Positions 19,810 to 28,263 of a stretch of 64,000 bases of DNA are shown piece by piece. Origin of the DNA: Geothrix sp. 21YS21S-2 (GTDB lineage: Bacteria > Acidobacteriota > Holophagae > Holophagales > Holophagaceae); the NCBI RefSeq assembly GCF_030846775.1, contig NZ_CP132910.1:3134001-3198000 (forward strand), given 5' to 3'. The notes beneath the pieces are model-generated. The model did not search any database and was not told the DNA's origin. It saw only the letters and a list, made by a program, of their open reading frames with translations. The position numbers and the translations under genes were made by a program. Position 1 is the first letter of the stretch; each line of letters starts with the position of its first letter.

Positions 19810-20784
19810 TTAATCTACCTTCGGCCACCGGGACTTGTAGATCATCCGGTCCATGGAACGGGAGAAGGGGGTCCAGGCGCCTTCGCCCGCGTCCTCCCTC
19901 ATGCCCCTGAACATGGCCTCCAGCTTGCCGTCCAGGTCGTCGAGGTAATGCACCAGCAAGGCTTCCGGGGTCTTGGGCAGCACCGGGGAGCCGTACTCCA
20001 GCTTGCCGTGGTGGCTCAGGACGATGTGCAGCAGGTGCAGCCGCAGGTCCTCCGGGAAGCCCGGAATGGCCGCGGCGGCGCGGCTGATCCACTCGGCCTC
20101 CATGGAGATGTGCCCGAGCAGGTTGCCCGCGTCGGAGTAGCCGAAGCTGCGCTGGTAGGTGAGCTCCTCGATCTTGCCCAGGTCGTGGAGGAGGACGCCG
20201 GCCAGCACCAGATCGGCATTCATGTCGGGATAGTGCGCGCAGGCCTTCGCGGCCATGCCGGCCACCGAAAGGGTGTGCTCGATGAGGCCGCCCAGGCACA
20301 CGTGGTGCATGCTCTTGGCGGCGGGGGCCCGGCGGAAGGCCGCGCGCCGGACCGGGTCGTCCACGAAGAGCGCCTCCAGCAGCCGGCGGATCCAGGGGTC
20401 CTTCACGCCGGCCACGAGCCCGTCCAGCTCCCGGGCCATCTCCTCCGCGTCGCGCCGGCTCACGGGGAAGAACCGGGCCAGGTCCCCCACTTCCCCGTCC
20501 TGGGCGAAACGCAGCTTGTCCAGCCGGATCTGGGTGCGGCCGTTGTAGTTCGAGATCTGGCCCTTCACCTTGAGGAAGGCGTCGGGGACCACCTGGTCGA
20601 GGTCCCCCTCCACGGCCCGCAGATCCCACAGGAAGCCCTTGAGATCCCCGGAGGCGTCCGAGAGCTTGAGCTCCAGGTATTCCGAGCCCTTGGCGCTGGT
20701 CTTGAAGGACACCTCCTGGGCCAGGAGGAAGCCGTTGAAGACATCGCCCTCCTTGAGGGTGCGGAGGGCTGCCTGGTCTGTCAT
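19810..20784 (-). CDS. HD-domain 3'-5' exoribonuclease-like protein (YhaM type)
   Basis: 324 residues. The N-terminal part is an OB-fold (residues 10-95, ending with KVKGQISNYNGRTQIRLDKL) and the rest is an HD metal-dependent phosphohydrolase: HHVCLGGLIEHTLSVA, then VLLHDLGKIEEL, then a late HIVLSHHGKLEYGSP. This domain order is that of YhaM-type exonucleases that degrade RNA or DNA ends. It is transcribed away from the S4/PpiC genes on the same strand, 10 bases downstream of the S4 gene. Confidence 0.8.
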   Translation of the reverse strand: MTDQAALRTLKEGDVFNGFLLAQEVSFKTSAKGSEYLELKLSDASGDLKGFLWDLRAVEGDLDQVVPDAFLKVKGQISNYNGRTQIRLDKLRFAQDGEVGDLARFFPVSRRDAEEMARELDGLVAGVKDPWIRRLLEALFVDDPVRRAAFRRAPAAKSMHHVCLGGLIEHTLSVAGMAAKACAHYPDMNADLVLAGVLLHDLGKIEELTYQRSFGYSDAGNLLGHISMEAEWISRAAAAIPGFPEDLRLHLLHIVLSHHGKLEYGSPVLPKTPEALLVHYLDDLDGKLEAMFRGMREDAGEGAWTPFSRSMDRMIYKSRWPKVD

Positions 20785-20793
20785 GGCTCAATC

Positions 20794-21120
20794 CTAATGG
20801 AACGTCGGAGTCTTGGGCCGCGGGGCCAGGGGATCCGCCATCTGGGCGTCGTCGGTGGGCGCCCAGCGCTCCTCCAGCACCTCGATGTAGGTCCACTGGT
20901 CGCCCCGGGGCACGTTGCCTTCGGGGACGTTCAGGACCCGGGCGCGGATGATGCGGTTGTACAGCGGGAATTCCAGCTCGACGCCAGCCTTCACTTCGAA
21001 GCTGGCCTTGCGGGGGGTGCCGTCCACCCGCACCATCCCCTCCTCGCAGAGCTCCCGGGCGAGTTCCCGGCGCTTGACGAGGTGGGTCTTCTTCAGGAAC
21101 AGGTCCAGACGCACGTTCAC
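20794..21120 (-). CDS. S4-domain RNA-binding protein (Hsp15/RlbA-like)
   Basis: 108 residues. The S4 fold covers residues 1-55 (VRLDLFLKKTHLVKRRELARELCEEG then VRVDGTPRK). Small stand-alone S4 proteins such as Hsp15 bind RNA or stalled 50S subunits. The GTG start overlaps the PpiC gene stop (GTGA), so it is the third gene of a coupled unit. The C-terminal 30 residues are Pro-rich and variable. Confidence 0.8.
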   Translation of the reverse strand: MNVRLDLFLKKTHLVKRRELARELCEEGMVRVDGTPRKASFEVKAGVELEFPLYNRIIRARVLNVPEGNVPRGDQWTYIEVLEERWAPTDDAQMADPLAPRPKTPTFH

Positions 21121-22097
21121 CCCTTGATGATGTCGTCCTTCAGTACCATGTATCGGACGTTGGCGCGGATACGCAAGCCGGCGAGGTAGTTTTCGATCGC
21201 GTTCTGGGCCTTGGGCTCCTGCAGCTTCTCCAGGATCTTCTCCTTCACCTCGGCGAACGGCTTGGTGGTGTCCAGCTGGGCCTCGATGAGCTGGACCAGG
21301 TACACGTTCTTGTCCGTCTCCAGGGGGGCCGAGACCTCTTCGGGCTTCAGGGCGAGGGAGGCGGATTCGATGTTGGCGTGGAGGATCCCCTTGGGCAGCC
21401 AGCCCAGGTCGCCGCCGGTGCTGCGGCTGGTGCTGGTGGAGTATTCCTTCACCAGCGCCTCGAAGGTGGTGCCCTTCTTCAGGGCTTCCTGGATCTTCGC
21501 GACCACGGCCTTGGTGGCCGCCTGGTCCTCGGGGGTGACGCCCTTGGCCAGGACCAGCTCCCGGATGCGGAAGCGGGGGGGCTGGCGGTAGTCCTCCTTG
21601 TGGTCAAGGTAGTACGCGCGCAGCTCCTGCTCCTCGATGGCGATCTTGGAGTACACCTCGCGCCGGAGCACCTCCTGCTTCTGCATGTCCGTGCGGGTGC
21701 GGCTCATGTAGGCCTGGAGGCCGATGCCCAGGGAACCCTTGAGGGCCCGCTCGAAATCCGCATCGGTGGCGAAGTTGTTCTGCTTCTTGATGTCCTCGAT
21801 GTAGTTGCGGATGTCCTCTTCCCGGAGCTTGATGCCCAGGTCCTCGGCCTTGTCCTGGATGATGAAGTTGTCCACGAGGCCCTGGAGGGTCTTCTCCCGG
21901 GCGTCCTTGAGCTTCTCGTCCAGGACCTTGCCGGAGAACTGCCGGTAGAGGGCGGCGGTCTCCTGTTCAACCGCCTGCTGAAAGGCCCTGCGGGAGATGG
22001 TGTGGCCGTTGACCACCACCAGGATCTCCTCCCGGACCTCCGGCGCGCCCATCAGGATGCAGGGGAGGGAGAGGAGCGCGAACCCGCGGACGCTCAT
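21117..22097 (-). CDS. SurA-like peptidyl-prolyl isomerase (second copy)
   Basis: 326 residues. A short signal sequence (GFALLSLPCILMG) precedes a SurA-N-like helical chaperone region (residues 20-160) and a parvulin (PpiC) domain with TSTSRSTGGDLGWLPKG at 215-240. Such proteins escort outer-membrane proteins in the periplasm. The ATG overlaps the stop of the related PpiC gene upstream (ATGA), so two paralogues are made in tandem. Confidence 0.88.
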   Translation of the reverse strand: MSVRGFALLSLPCILMGAPEVREEILVVVNGHTISRRAFQQAVEQETAALYRQFSGKVLDEKLKDAREKTLQGLVDNFIIQDKAEDLGIKLREEDIRNYIEDIKKQNNFATDADFERALKGSLGIGLQAYMSRTRTDMQKQEVLRREVYSKIAIEEQELRAYYLDHKEDYRQPPRFRIRELVLAKGVTPEDQAATKAVVAKIQEALKKGTTFEALVKEYSTSTSRSTGGDLGWLPKGILHANIESASLALKPEEVSAPLETDKNVYLVQLIEAQLDTTKPFAEVKEKILEKLQEPKAQNAIENYLAGLRIRANVRYMVLKDDIIKG

Positions 22098-23038
22098 TTG
22101 GCTCCCTTCCTGGCCTTGGCCGCCGGAGCCGTCGCAGCGCCTTCATGGTAGGCGACCTCCTTGCGGGCCGCTTCCATGTACTCGTTCATGATCTTTTCCT
22201 GCTTATCGGTGGTCGCCTGCTGCTTGGCGGCTTCCTTGGCGGTCTCGAAGGTCTGGGGAGCGGCGGGGGTGATCTTGTCCACCTTGATGAGGTGGTAGCC
22301 ATGCATGGACTTCACGGGCTCGCCCACCTCGCCGACCTTCTGGTCGCGCACGGCCTTGTCGAACTCGGGCACGAACCGGCCGAAGGGCATGTTGTCGTAG
22401 AGACCGCCCTTGTCCTTGCTGCCCGGGTCGTCGGAATAGGTCTTGGCCAGTTCCTCGAAGGACTTGCCGGCCTTGAGGGCGTCCTGGATCTCCTTGATGC
22501 GGGCCTTGGCCTCGTCATCCGTACGGGCCTTCTCGGCGCCCTGGGCCCGGGTGCTCACCAGGATGTGGCGGGCGTTGAAGCTCTCGGGGGTCATGAACTT
22601 CTCGGGGTGCTTGTCGAAGAACGCCTTCACGTCCTCGTCCTTGATGGCCGACTTCTCCTTGAGCGAGGCGCCGTCGCGATCGAAGAGCGACTGGATGAGG
22701 ACCTGCATCTCCATGAGCTGCATCTTCTTCGCGAAGTCGGGGGCCTTGGCGATGCCTTCCTTGCGGGCCTTGGCGGCCAGGATCTTGTAGTCCAGGAAGC
22801 GCTTGAGGTACTGCTCCCGGGCGCCGGCCATCATCATGACCTGCGCGCGCTGCTGCTCGGGCAGGGACACGGACAGGAAGAGCTCGAAATCCGATTCCCG
22901 GACCACGGTGGTGCCCAGGGTCGCAAGGACCTTGTCCTCCTTGGCCGGAGCCGGAGCGGCTGGGGCCTGGGGGGCGGGAGCGGGCGTCTGGGCGGCCAGG
23001 ACGAGGGAGAAGGCGGTGCAAACGAGGCTGCGGAGCAT
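22094..23038 (-). CDS. PpiC-type peptidyl-prolyl isomerase (first copy)
   Basis: 314 residues. Signal peptide MLRSLVCTAFSLVLAAQ, an Ala/Pro-rich linker, an N-terminal helical chaperone part with QVLIQSLFDRDGASLKEK, and a parvulin domain (FNARHILVSTRAQGAEKA, then KGGLYDNMPFGRFVPEFD). The ATG at 23038 has AAAGGATG 3-10 bases upstream; one at 23044 abuts the purine stretch and is less likely. The C-terminal tail is Ala/Lys rich. Probably periplasmic. Confidence 0.88.
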   Translation of the reverse strand: MLRSLVCTAFSLVLAAQTPAPAPQAPAAPAPAKEDKVLATLGTTVVRESDFELFLSVSLPEQQRAQVMMMAGAREQYLKRFLDYKILAAKARKEGIAKAPDFAKKMQLMEMQVLIQSLFDRDGASLKEKSAIKDEDVKAFFDKHPEKFMTPESFNARHILVSTRAQGAEKARTDDEAKARIKEIQDALKAGKSFEELAKTYSDDPGSKDKGGLYDNMPFGRFVPEFDKAVRDQKVGEVGEPVKSMHGYHLIKVDKITPAAPQTFETAKEAAKQQATTDKQEKIMNEYMEAARKEVAYHEGAATAPAAKARKGAK

Positions 23039-23055
23039 GGACATCCTTTGGGCGA

Positions 23056-23745
23056 TCAGTTCCGGCGGCCGCCCGAAAGCAGGCGGAGGAGGTTGAGGAA
23101 GATGTTCAGGAGGCTGATGAAGAGCGAGAGGGCGAAGCCCGCCGCGTCGGTGTAGTCGCCGCCCTGGAGCATGCGGGAGGTGTCCCACAGGATCTTGGCG
23201 GAGCACGCGATGACGATCACCGCAGAGATGGCCAGGTGGAAGATCTCCATCTGGACGAAGAACCCGATGAGGATGGCCACCATGGCCACCACCAGGCCCA
23301 CCGTGACGAAGCTGCCCAGGAAGCTGAAGTCCTTCCTGCTGAAGTGCGCCACGGCGCTCAGCACCAGGAAGTCGGCCGCCGTCATGCCCATGGCCGCCAT
23401 CACGATGCCCGGGCCCGACTGCTGCATGGCCGCGAGCATGGCCATGCCCGCGATGATGCCCGCCACGAAGGTGAACGCCGCGTAGGCGTACCGGTTCTGG
23501 GGTTTGGTTCGGCTGACCTTCTGGGCCCAGAAGAACGTTCCGAAATAGACGCCGAGGATGGGCCAGAAGAAGAACCGCCCCAGGGCCCCGATCAGGTAGT
23601 TCAGCACGAGGGGAGAGGCCAGGGCCCCCACCGCCGCCACGCCGAACCCGCCCATCAGCCACAGATAGACACTCCGGACGAACGCCGTGCGCTCCTCGGC
23701 GCGGGAGGCCCCGAAGATCGTCCTGCCTTCATAGTTGCTTTCCAT
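23056..23745 (-). CDS. Bax inhibitor-1/YccA family membrane protein
   Basis: 229 residues with about seven hydrophobic segments from SVYLWLMGGFGVAAVGALA to IVIACSAKILWDTSRML. The conserved C-terminal region with ILWDTSRMLQGGDYTDAAGFALSLFISLLNIFLNLLRLLS split across the last segments is diagnostic of BI-1/YccA. Bacterial members are linked to membrane quality control (YccA inhibits FtsH) and Ca2+ leak. The ATG at 23745 has AGAGG upstream; a longer frame exists but would add an unlikely Pro-rich tail. Confidence 0.9.
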   Translation of the reverse strand: MESNYEGRTIFGASRAEERTAFVRSVYLWLMGGFGVAAVGALASPLVLNYLIGALGRFFFWPILGVYFGTFFWAQKVSRTKPQNRYAYAAFTFVAGIIAGMAMLAAMQQSGPGIVMAAMGMTAADFLVLSAVAHFSRKDFSFLGSFVTVGLVVAMVAILIGFFVQMEIFHLAISAVIVIACSAKILWDTSRMLQGGDYTDAAGFALSLFISLLNIFLNLLRLLSGGRRN

Positions 23746-24085
23746 GCTTGCGACCTCTGAAAACCCCACGCGAGGGGGACCTTCAATCGTATCACCTGCC
23801 CAATCCATTGCCTCCCCGAAGTCCGGCGGGGCCCGATGGTTCACAAGTTCAAGGGGTGGCGACAGAGGGGAAAAGGTTCCCGGCGCGGGGCAGGTCGGGG
23901 CACGGTTGGCGGATCGGGCCGGGGTCGTCGCCACCGCCCGGCGCGGGGGGGAAGCCGGAAGGCCCGGGGTCAGCAAAATCCAATAGACGTATTAAATTCT
24001 GCTAATTTTAGAATAATTTCAATCATAATTATTATAATTTTGTCTAGCATTAACACAGAATAGGCACTTTCTACCAGGAGATGCC
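23746..24085. other. Divergent spacer with GC-to-AT switch
   Basis: This 340-base stretch separates the divergent BI-1 and DUF1444-like genes. The left two thirds are very GC-rich and contain no convincing gene. From about 23975 the sequence turns sharply AT-rich up to 24055 and provides a promoter-like region for the rightward gene. Confidence 0.5.
24008..24038 (+). promoter_or_regulatory. Putative promoter of the gene at 24086
   Basis: A perfect TATAAT lies at 24033-24038 in an AT-rich stretch, with a weak TTTAGA about 19 bases upstream. It faces the gene at 24086, whose ATG follows an AGGAG. The -35 match is poor, so the call rests mainly on the -10 and the AT-rich context. Confidence 0.35.
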
Positions 24086-25075
24086 ATGAACATTCTTGGA
24101 TCCCTCGCCGGACACCTCAAGCGCCTCGCCACTCCCGCCGCCCGGCCCGCCCTCACCCTCGATGAGGCCCTTCCCCGCCTCCTTCCCAAGGTCCGACCCA
24201 GGTTCCTCCATGAGACCCTTGCCCTGCGCCCAGGCGCGGCGCCGCCCGAATTCCGGCCCCTGGCGGGCATCTTCGCCACCAGCCTTGTGGTGGACTTCCC
24301 CGACTGCGAACTGGATGTGGGACCGAAGCAACTGGCCTCCTGGGGCGCCGACTACGATGCCCTCCTGCAGAGGGCCCGGACGAACCTCCTCCAGCGGGGC
24401 GGCGGGGAGCGCTTCCTCCAGGTGCGGCCCGGCCTCTTCCGCTCCACCTGGCGGGACGCCCTGGACGGCAGCCGCATCCTGCTGCCCGGCATGCTCAAGG
24501 GTCTCGACCTCCCGGGCGAGCCCGTTGTGGTCCTGCCCGACCGGGACACGCTCCTGGTGGCGGGCTCGGAGGATCCCCGCGCCCTGGGCTGGCTCCTGGA
24601 GTTCGCCCTGGACGTCCTGGGCGGCACCCCGAGGTGGATGAACAGCTGCCCCCTCAGGCTCGCGCACTTCCAGTGGGAGCCCTGGGACGGCGGCCCGGAC
24701 CACCCCGCGGCCCCACTCCTGGCCCGCCTCCGCCGCCGGCGCCTCACCGAGGAGTACGCCGGCCAGAAGATCCTCCTGGACCGCCTCCACGGCAGGGAGG
24801 TTTCCGTGGCGCCGCTTCTCGTGACCGAGACGCCCTCGGGCGCCGTGCTCAGCTCGACCTTCCTCCCCGGGACCTCCGAGGAGGCCTGGCTCCCCGAGGC
24901 GGACCGCGTGGGACGCCTGGACGTAGGCGGCAGCCACCGCGCCTGCCAATGGTTCCCCTGGGACACCGCGCGGGCGCGGCTGGGAAGCCTCCTGGAGCCC
25001 ATGGGGATCTTCCCGGAGCGCTACCGGATCCGGGCCATGCCGGCGCCGGAGTTGCTGGCTTCCCTGCTGGAGTGA
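24086..25075 (+). CDS. Cytosolic protein of unknown function, possibly DUF1444-like
   Basis: 329 residues, ATG preceded by AGGAGATGCC. No signal peptide. Features: DEALPRLLPKVRPRFL near the N-terminus, VVVLPDRDTLLVAGSEDP centrally, and a Trp-rich segment WFPWDTARARLGSL near the end. The central DRDTLLV stretch and layout recall the YtpQ/DUF1444 family, whose function is unknown, but I cannot confirm this. It marks the left edge of the accessory block. Confidence 0.6.
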   Translation: MNILGSLAGHLKRLATPAARPALTLDEALPRLLPKVRPRFLHETLALRPGAAPPEFRPLAGIFATSLVVDFPDCELDVGPKQLASWGADYDALLQRARTNLLQRGGGERFLQVRPGLFRSTWRDALDGSRILLPGMLKGLDLPGEPVVVLPDRDTLLVAGSEDPRALGWLLEFALDVLGGTPRWMNSCPLRLAHFQWEPWDGGPDHPAAPLLARLRRRRLTEEYAGQKILLDRLHGREVSVAPLLVTETPSGAVLSSTFLPGTSEEAWLPEADRVGRLDVGGSHRACQWFPWDTARARLGSLLEPMGIFPERYRIRAMPAPELLASLLE

Positions 25076-25222
25076 TGCCAATCGGGTTTCCCGAGCCCCT
25101 GTCGCGTCCGGAGTCGCGTGGAGCGCACGCCGTCGGGAAGAACCCCGGACCCACGCGTTCCCGCACCTGAGCAACATGGACCGGGGTGGTCTCCCGAATG
25201 ATACCCATGATCGCCAGACTCT

Positions 25223-25579
25223 TTAGGGGGCCAGCACCGCCGGGTTGCTGGCAGACCGGAGCACGACGTTATGGTTCGGATTATTGGCGCTGTGGAATTG
25301 GCCCCATTGCAAGCACACCGCCGGGTCGGTGGTGATCGCGGAACCCAGCCTGCACGTCAGGCAGACAGCTAGATAATAAAGACCATTACTTGGTGTTCCC
25401 TGCATGTTCCCCACTTCAACACGCCTCTTCGGAATAGCGTCAAGCGCGGAATTCGAAGCGTCCGCCGCCGATCGGGTCATGTCGGCGAGTGGGCAGGAAA
25501 CCCCATCCCCGCATGCGCCGAGTGTTTGAGTGACGGCGAGGAGCATCGCTCCTTGCAAGGCTATGCTTCTTATGTTCAT
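25223..25579 (-). CDS. Small Cys-containing lipoprotein of unknown function
   Basis: 118 residues. The ATG is preceded by GGAGGA at 5 bases, a strong ribosome-binding site that supports a real gene. The N-terminus is a lipoprotein signal ending in TLGAC, with Cys23 as the likely lipid anchor. The mature part has Cys29 plus a CLTC pair and another Cys, so disulfides are possible. No family recognised. It is divergent from the inactive serine-hydrolase-like gene, and its 5' leader carries two hairpins. It may belong to the lanthipeptide block (for example immunity), but that is only positional inference. Confidence 0.65.
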   Translation of the reverse strand: MNIRSIALQGAMLLAVTQTLGACGDGVSCPLADMTRSAADASNSALDAIPKRRVEVGNMQGTPSNGLYYLAVCLTCRLGSAITTDPAVCLQWGQFHSANNPNHNVVLRSASNPAVLAP

Positions 25580-25596
25580 AACATTCCTCCAAGCGG

Positions 25597-25633
25597 GCCG
25601 AGTTGCTCGGCGTTTATGGGGCCATTCAGCCCC
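25597..25633 (-). promoter_or_regulatory. Two adjacent hairpins in the leader of the small lipoprotein gene
   Basis: GCCGAG-TTG-CTCGGC (25597-25611) and GGGGC-CATTCA-GCCCC (25618-25633) are perfect inverted repeats in the 5' leader of the minus-strand lipoprotein gene, ending 17 bases ahead of its start. They could regulate translation or mRNA stability. No known riboswitch class is recognised. Confidence 0.4.
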
Positions 25634-25824
25634 GTCACTAGGACCTGACGGGCAAAAATCAAAGGTTTCATTCGAATATCAAACAGCAGCATTAAAAGTC
25701 TTATAATTCTGACTGACGGAATGTTGAGGGCCTGCCGCTGCGCGAGCGGTTGGGCATCCGGCTGAGCCCGAACCTTCAGGGGCCGTCCCACACTGTGGGA
25801 GAGAGGGTGGCAAAGGGAGGTCAG

Positions 25825-27921
25825 ATGACGCAATCATGGCGAACCCACATCATCTTCGCCCTGCTGATGCCCCTTTGGGCGCATCCTGCGCCCGTCAGGG
25901 CAGGCGGGTTGCAGGATGTCCACTTTTTCGCATCTACCGAGGGAGCTGCCGCGGTCAAGGCGGCCATGGCCGAAACGGGAGCCACTTCCGTGGCCCTTGC
26001 CCTGGTCAACGGCCGCAAGTTCGTCTGGGAAGAGGCCTTCGGGTTCGCCGACGCCGCCGGGGAGGGTCCCGGTGCCAGGCTCATCGCCGCCAATTCGGAT
26101 ACACGGTTCGGCGTCGGAGAGGTAGGGAGGATCCTGGCCACCGTAGCCGTCCTGAAGCTAGCGGAAGAGGGCCGGTTCAGCCTGGATACCCCCGTGGCGG
26201 CACACCTCCCGGCCTTCCGCATGCTGTCGCCAGAGTACCGGCACATCTCCGTCCGGATGCTGCTGGGCCAGACTTCAGGAATACCAGGCACGGATCCACG
26301 TAGTCGATTCACCTCGGTGCCCTTTGCCGGCTATGCGGGCCAGGTGCTGGACGGCCTCGCGCTCCAGCGCCTCAATCATCTGCCGGGAATCCTGCCGGTA
26401 CCCTGTGGCGATGGCTTCACGGTCCTGCAGGAATTGGTCCAGGCTGTGACCGGGGTTGCCTACATCGATTATGCGAAAAGGGAGATTCTCGACCCGCTGG
26501 GAATGAGACATTGTGATTTCATCCCGGCTCCACGTCCACAGAACGATCCCTACGCCCGGGCTTTCGATGGCATGCGACGGTGTCCCCTTGAATTCGCCAA
26601 TGCCTATGCGTCATGCGGGTTCTATTCTTCGGCACCGGATATGGCCCGGCTCATGTCCATGCTCCTGGATGGCGGCAGCTTCAAGGGTGAACGAATCCTA
26701 TCGGAGGAGACCGTAAAGGAGATGGGACGCCAGCAACTCCCGCCAGAGGCCGAACCCCTTCCCTCACCGTTTACAGCCTTCGGCCTGGGTTGGGACACCG
26801 TTTGCCAACCCGCTCTTCGCGCTGCCGGGTACGAAGCCTGGGCGATCCGCGGGCAGACACCCCATTATGCCAGTGCCATGATCCTCATACCTTCGGAGCG
26901 GATGGGAATCTTCGTGGCCGGAGCCACGAAGCTGAAGGCCGATGCCCTGGTCCAGGTCGCTGAACGCATTCTGATCCGAGCCTTGGTCGAGAAGGGCTCC
27001 ATCCCGGAAATGCCCGCTCCTCCCGGACTGGAATTTCTGGCCGAAATCCAGGAGGAACCACGGGCGTTCCCCGACCTCCCCGGCATCTACAGTTCGCGGG
27101 AGCACACCTACAGGGTCAGGCCGGGCCGGTTCACCGGAACCCTGGACCTCGACCTTTACGAAGCTGGAGCCTCCACCTGGAAGCACCTTGCATCGGACAT
27201 GCGGCCCCGAACGGACGGATGGTTCATCCCGGGTGGGGAGAGTGGAACGGCCTACGCCTTCCTCCGTTGGCAGGGAAGGCTCTACCTCGCGTTGCGCACC
27301 GGATCCCGGTTCAGCATCGACAGCCGCATCGTAGCCGAGCGGGTGACCACAGGCGGAAAGCCGAGCGGTTTTTGGGAGTCCCTAAGGGGTGGGACCTGGG
27401 TACTCGTCAATGAATCCTTGGACAGCGAATTGTTCATTGCTGCCCCCTTCATTGCCCTCAAGTCCCTTCCTGGACTCCCGAATCCACTGTTTGTGCATAC
27501 GGTGGGTGCCTATCCGCTGGATTTCACATGCGATGCCTGCCCTGGGACCGCCATGCTGCGCATCCCGGGGCCTGCCGGGCAGGACCTGAACGAGGTGTGG
27601 GCCATGCAGCGCGGGGAGGAGGTGTGGCTCCGCTGCGCAGGCAGGGTCTTTAGACCGCTCGCCACCGTTCCGCTTCTACGGGATGGCGAAAACCCCCTGG
27701 CAACAGGGAAGGACGGCCACGTAGATTGGCGCGCAGTACCCGCTGGCGTCCATCATTTGGCCGTAAACGGTTTCGCGGCCTGGGCCCTCTTTGATTCCAC
27801 CTTTGGCCTCAAGGCGAAGCACGCGGGCCCTGGCACGGTGACCGTCCACAACGGCCTTGGAGTCTCCTTCCTGGCGCTTCACGGACCGCCAGGCTGCGTG
27901 GGATCGGTAAGGATGCGATGA
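25825..27921 (+). CDS. Exported serine-hydrolase (beta-lactamase/S12) fold protein, catalytic residues lost
   Basis: 698 residues. Signal peptide (THIIFALLMPLWAHPAPVRA), then a beta-lactamase/S12 domain over residues 40-400 and a C-terminal region of about 290 residues. Family landmarks are clear (TRFGVGEVGRILATVAVLKLAEEGRFSLDTPV cut into strands, ILDPLGM, CGFYSSAPDMARLM), but the active-site motifs are not: Ser-x-x-Lys reads Glu99-x-x-Arg102, the Tyr-x-Asn position reads Pro-Cys-Gly (193-195), and the His-x-Gly position reads Arg-Gly-Gln (342-344). The frame is intact and the ATG follows GGGAGG. It is therefore probably a binding or scaffold pseudoenzyme. It lies 342 bases upstream of the lanthipeptide precursor, same strand. 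Confidence 0.82.
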   Translation: MTQSWRTHIIFALLMPLWAHPAPVRAGGLQDVHFFASTEGAAAVKAAMAETGATSVALALVNGRKFVWEEAFGFADAAGEGPGARLIAANSDTRFGVGEVGRILATVAVLKLAEEGRFSLDTPVAAHLPAFRMLSPEYRHISVRMLLGQTSGIPGTDPRSRFTSVPFAGYAGQVLDGLALQRLNHLPGILPVPCGDGFTVLQELVQAVTGVAYIDYAKREILDPLGMRHCDFIPAPRPQNDPYARAFDGMRRCPLEFANAYASCGFYSSAPDMARLMSMLLDGGSFKGERILSEETVKEMGRQQLPPEAEPLPSPFTAFGLGWDTVCQPALRAAGYEAWAIRGQTPHYASAMILIPSERMGIFVAGATKLKADALVQVAERILIRALVEKGSIPEMPAPPGLEFLAEIQEEPRAFPDLPGIYSSREHTYRVRPGRFTGTLDLDLYEAGASTWKHLASDMRPRTDGWFIPGGESGTAYAFLRWQGRLYLALRTGSRFSIDSRIVAERVTTGGKPSGFWESLRGGTWVLVNESLDSELFIAAPFIALKSLPGLPNPLFVHTVGAYPLDFTCDACPGTAMLRIPGPAGQDLNEVWAMQRGEEVWLRCAGRVFRPLATVPLLRDGENPLATGKDGHVDWRAVPAGVHHLAVNGFAAWALFDSTFGLKAKHAGPGTVTVHNGLGVSFLALHGPPGCVGSVRMR

Positions 27922-28263
27922 TCGTTACCCGGAAGGGATAACCGAAGCATCGAGGAACCCTCGGCGGAGCGAGGTGGTGGAGCAAGCTGGCGATTCAACA
28001 GGGTTGCATCAAGCTGGTTCAAAGCACATCGGATAGGGTCCGTGTTTTTCGAGGACCGGAACCAGGGCCGTTTTAAACCAGCTAAGCAATCAAAATTTGA
28101 CGATTATCGCTCCCGCATAGGAACCTTCATCCTGGAATAGGTACTCAGGAGGGTACCTGGGGGCGATCGACGCCACGTGCGTCGATTTGTTAGCGCTAAT
28201 CATGAAATATGACCGTGCTCTGGTCGTCGAGATAGGAAGTTATCTGAAGAACAGGAGACCAAC
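27922..28263. other. Spacer between pseudo-hydrolase gene and lanthipeptide precursor
   Basis: 342 bases without a supported gene. A 34-codon ATG frame starting at 28202 overlaps the precursor start but has no ribosome-binding site. The right half holds three inverted repeats (annotated separately). No transposase remnant or tRNA was recognised. It should contain the promoter of the lanthipeptide genes. Confidence 0.5.
28139..28199 (+). promoter_or_regulatory. Three successive inverted repeats upstream of the lanthipeptide precursor
   Basis: AGGTAC-(8)-GTACCT at 28139-28158, ATCGACGC-CACGT-GCGTCGAT at 28166-28186 and the palindrome TTAGCGCTAA at 28190-28199 stand one after another, 65 bases before the precursor start. 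The middle one is an 8-base perfect stem followed by TTTGTT and could be a weak terminator or attenuator; the others look like operator-type dyads. Confidence 0.45.

Noticed and set aside
27922-28263. Transposase remnant in the spacer before lanA
   Set aside because: A short open stretch reading LAIQQGCIKLVQS was noticed but ends after about 30 codons and matches no transposase I know; no terminal repeats or target duplications were found.
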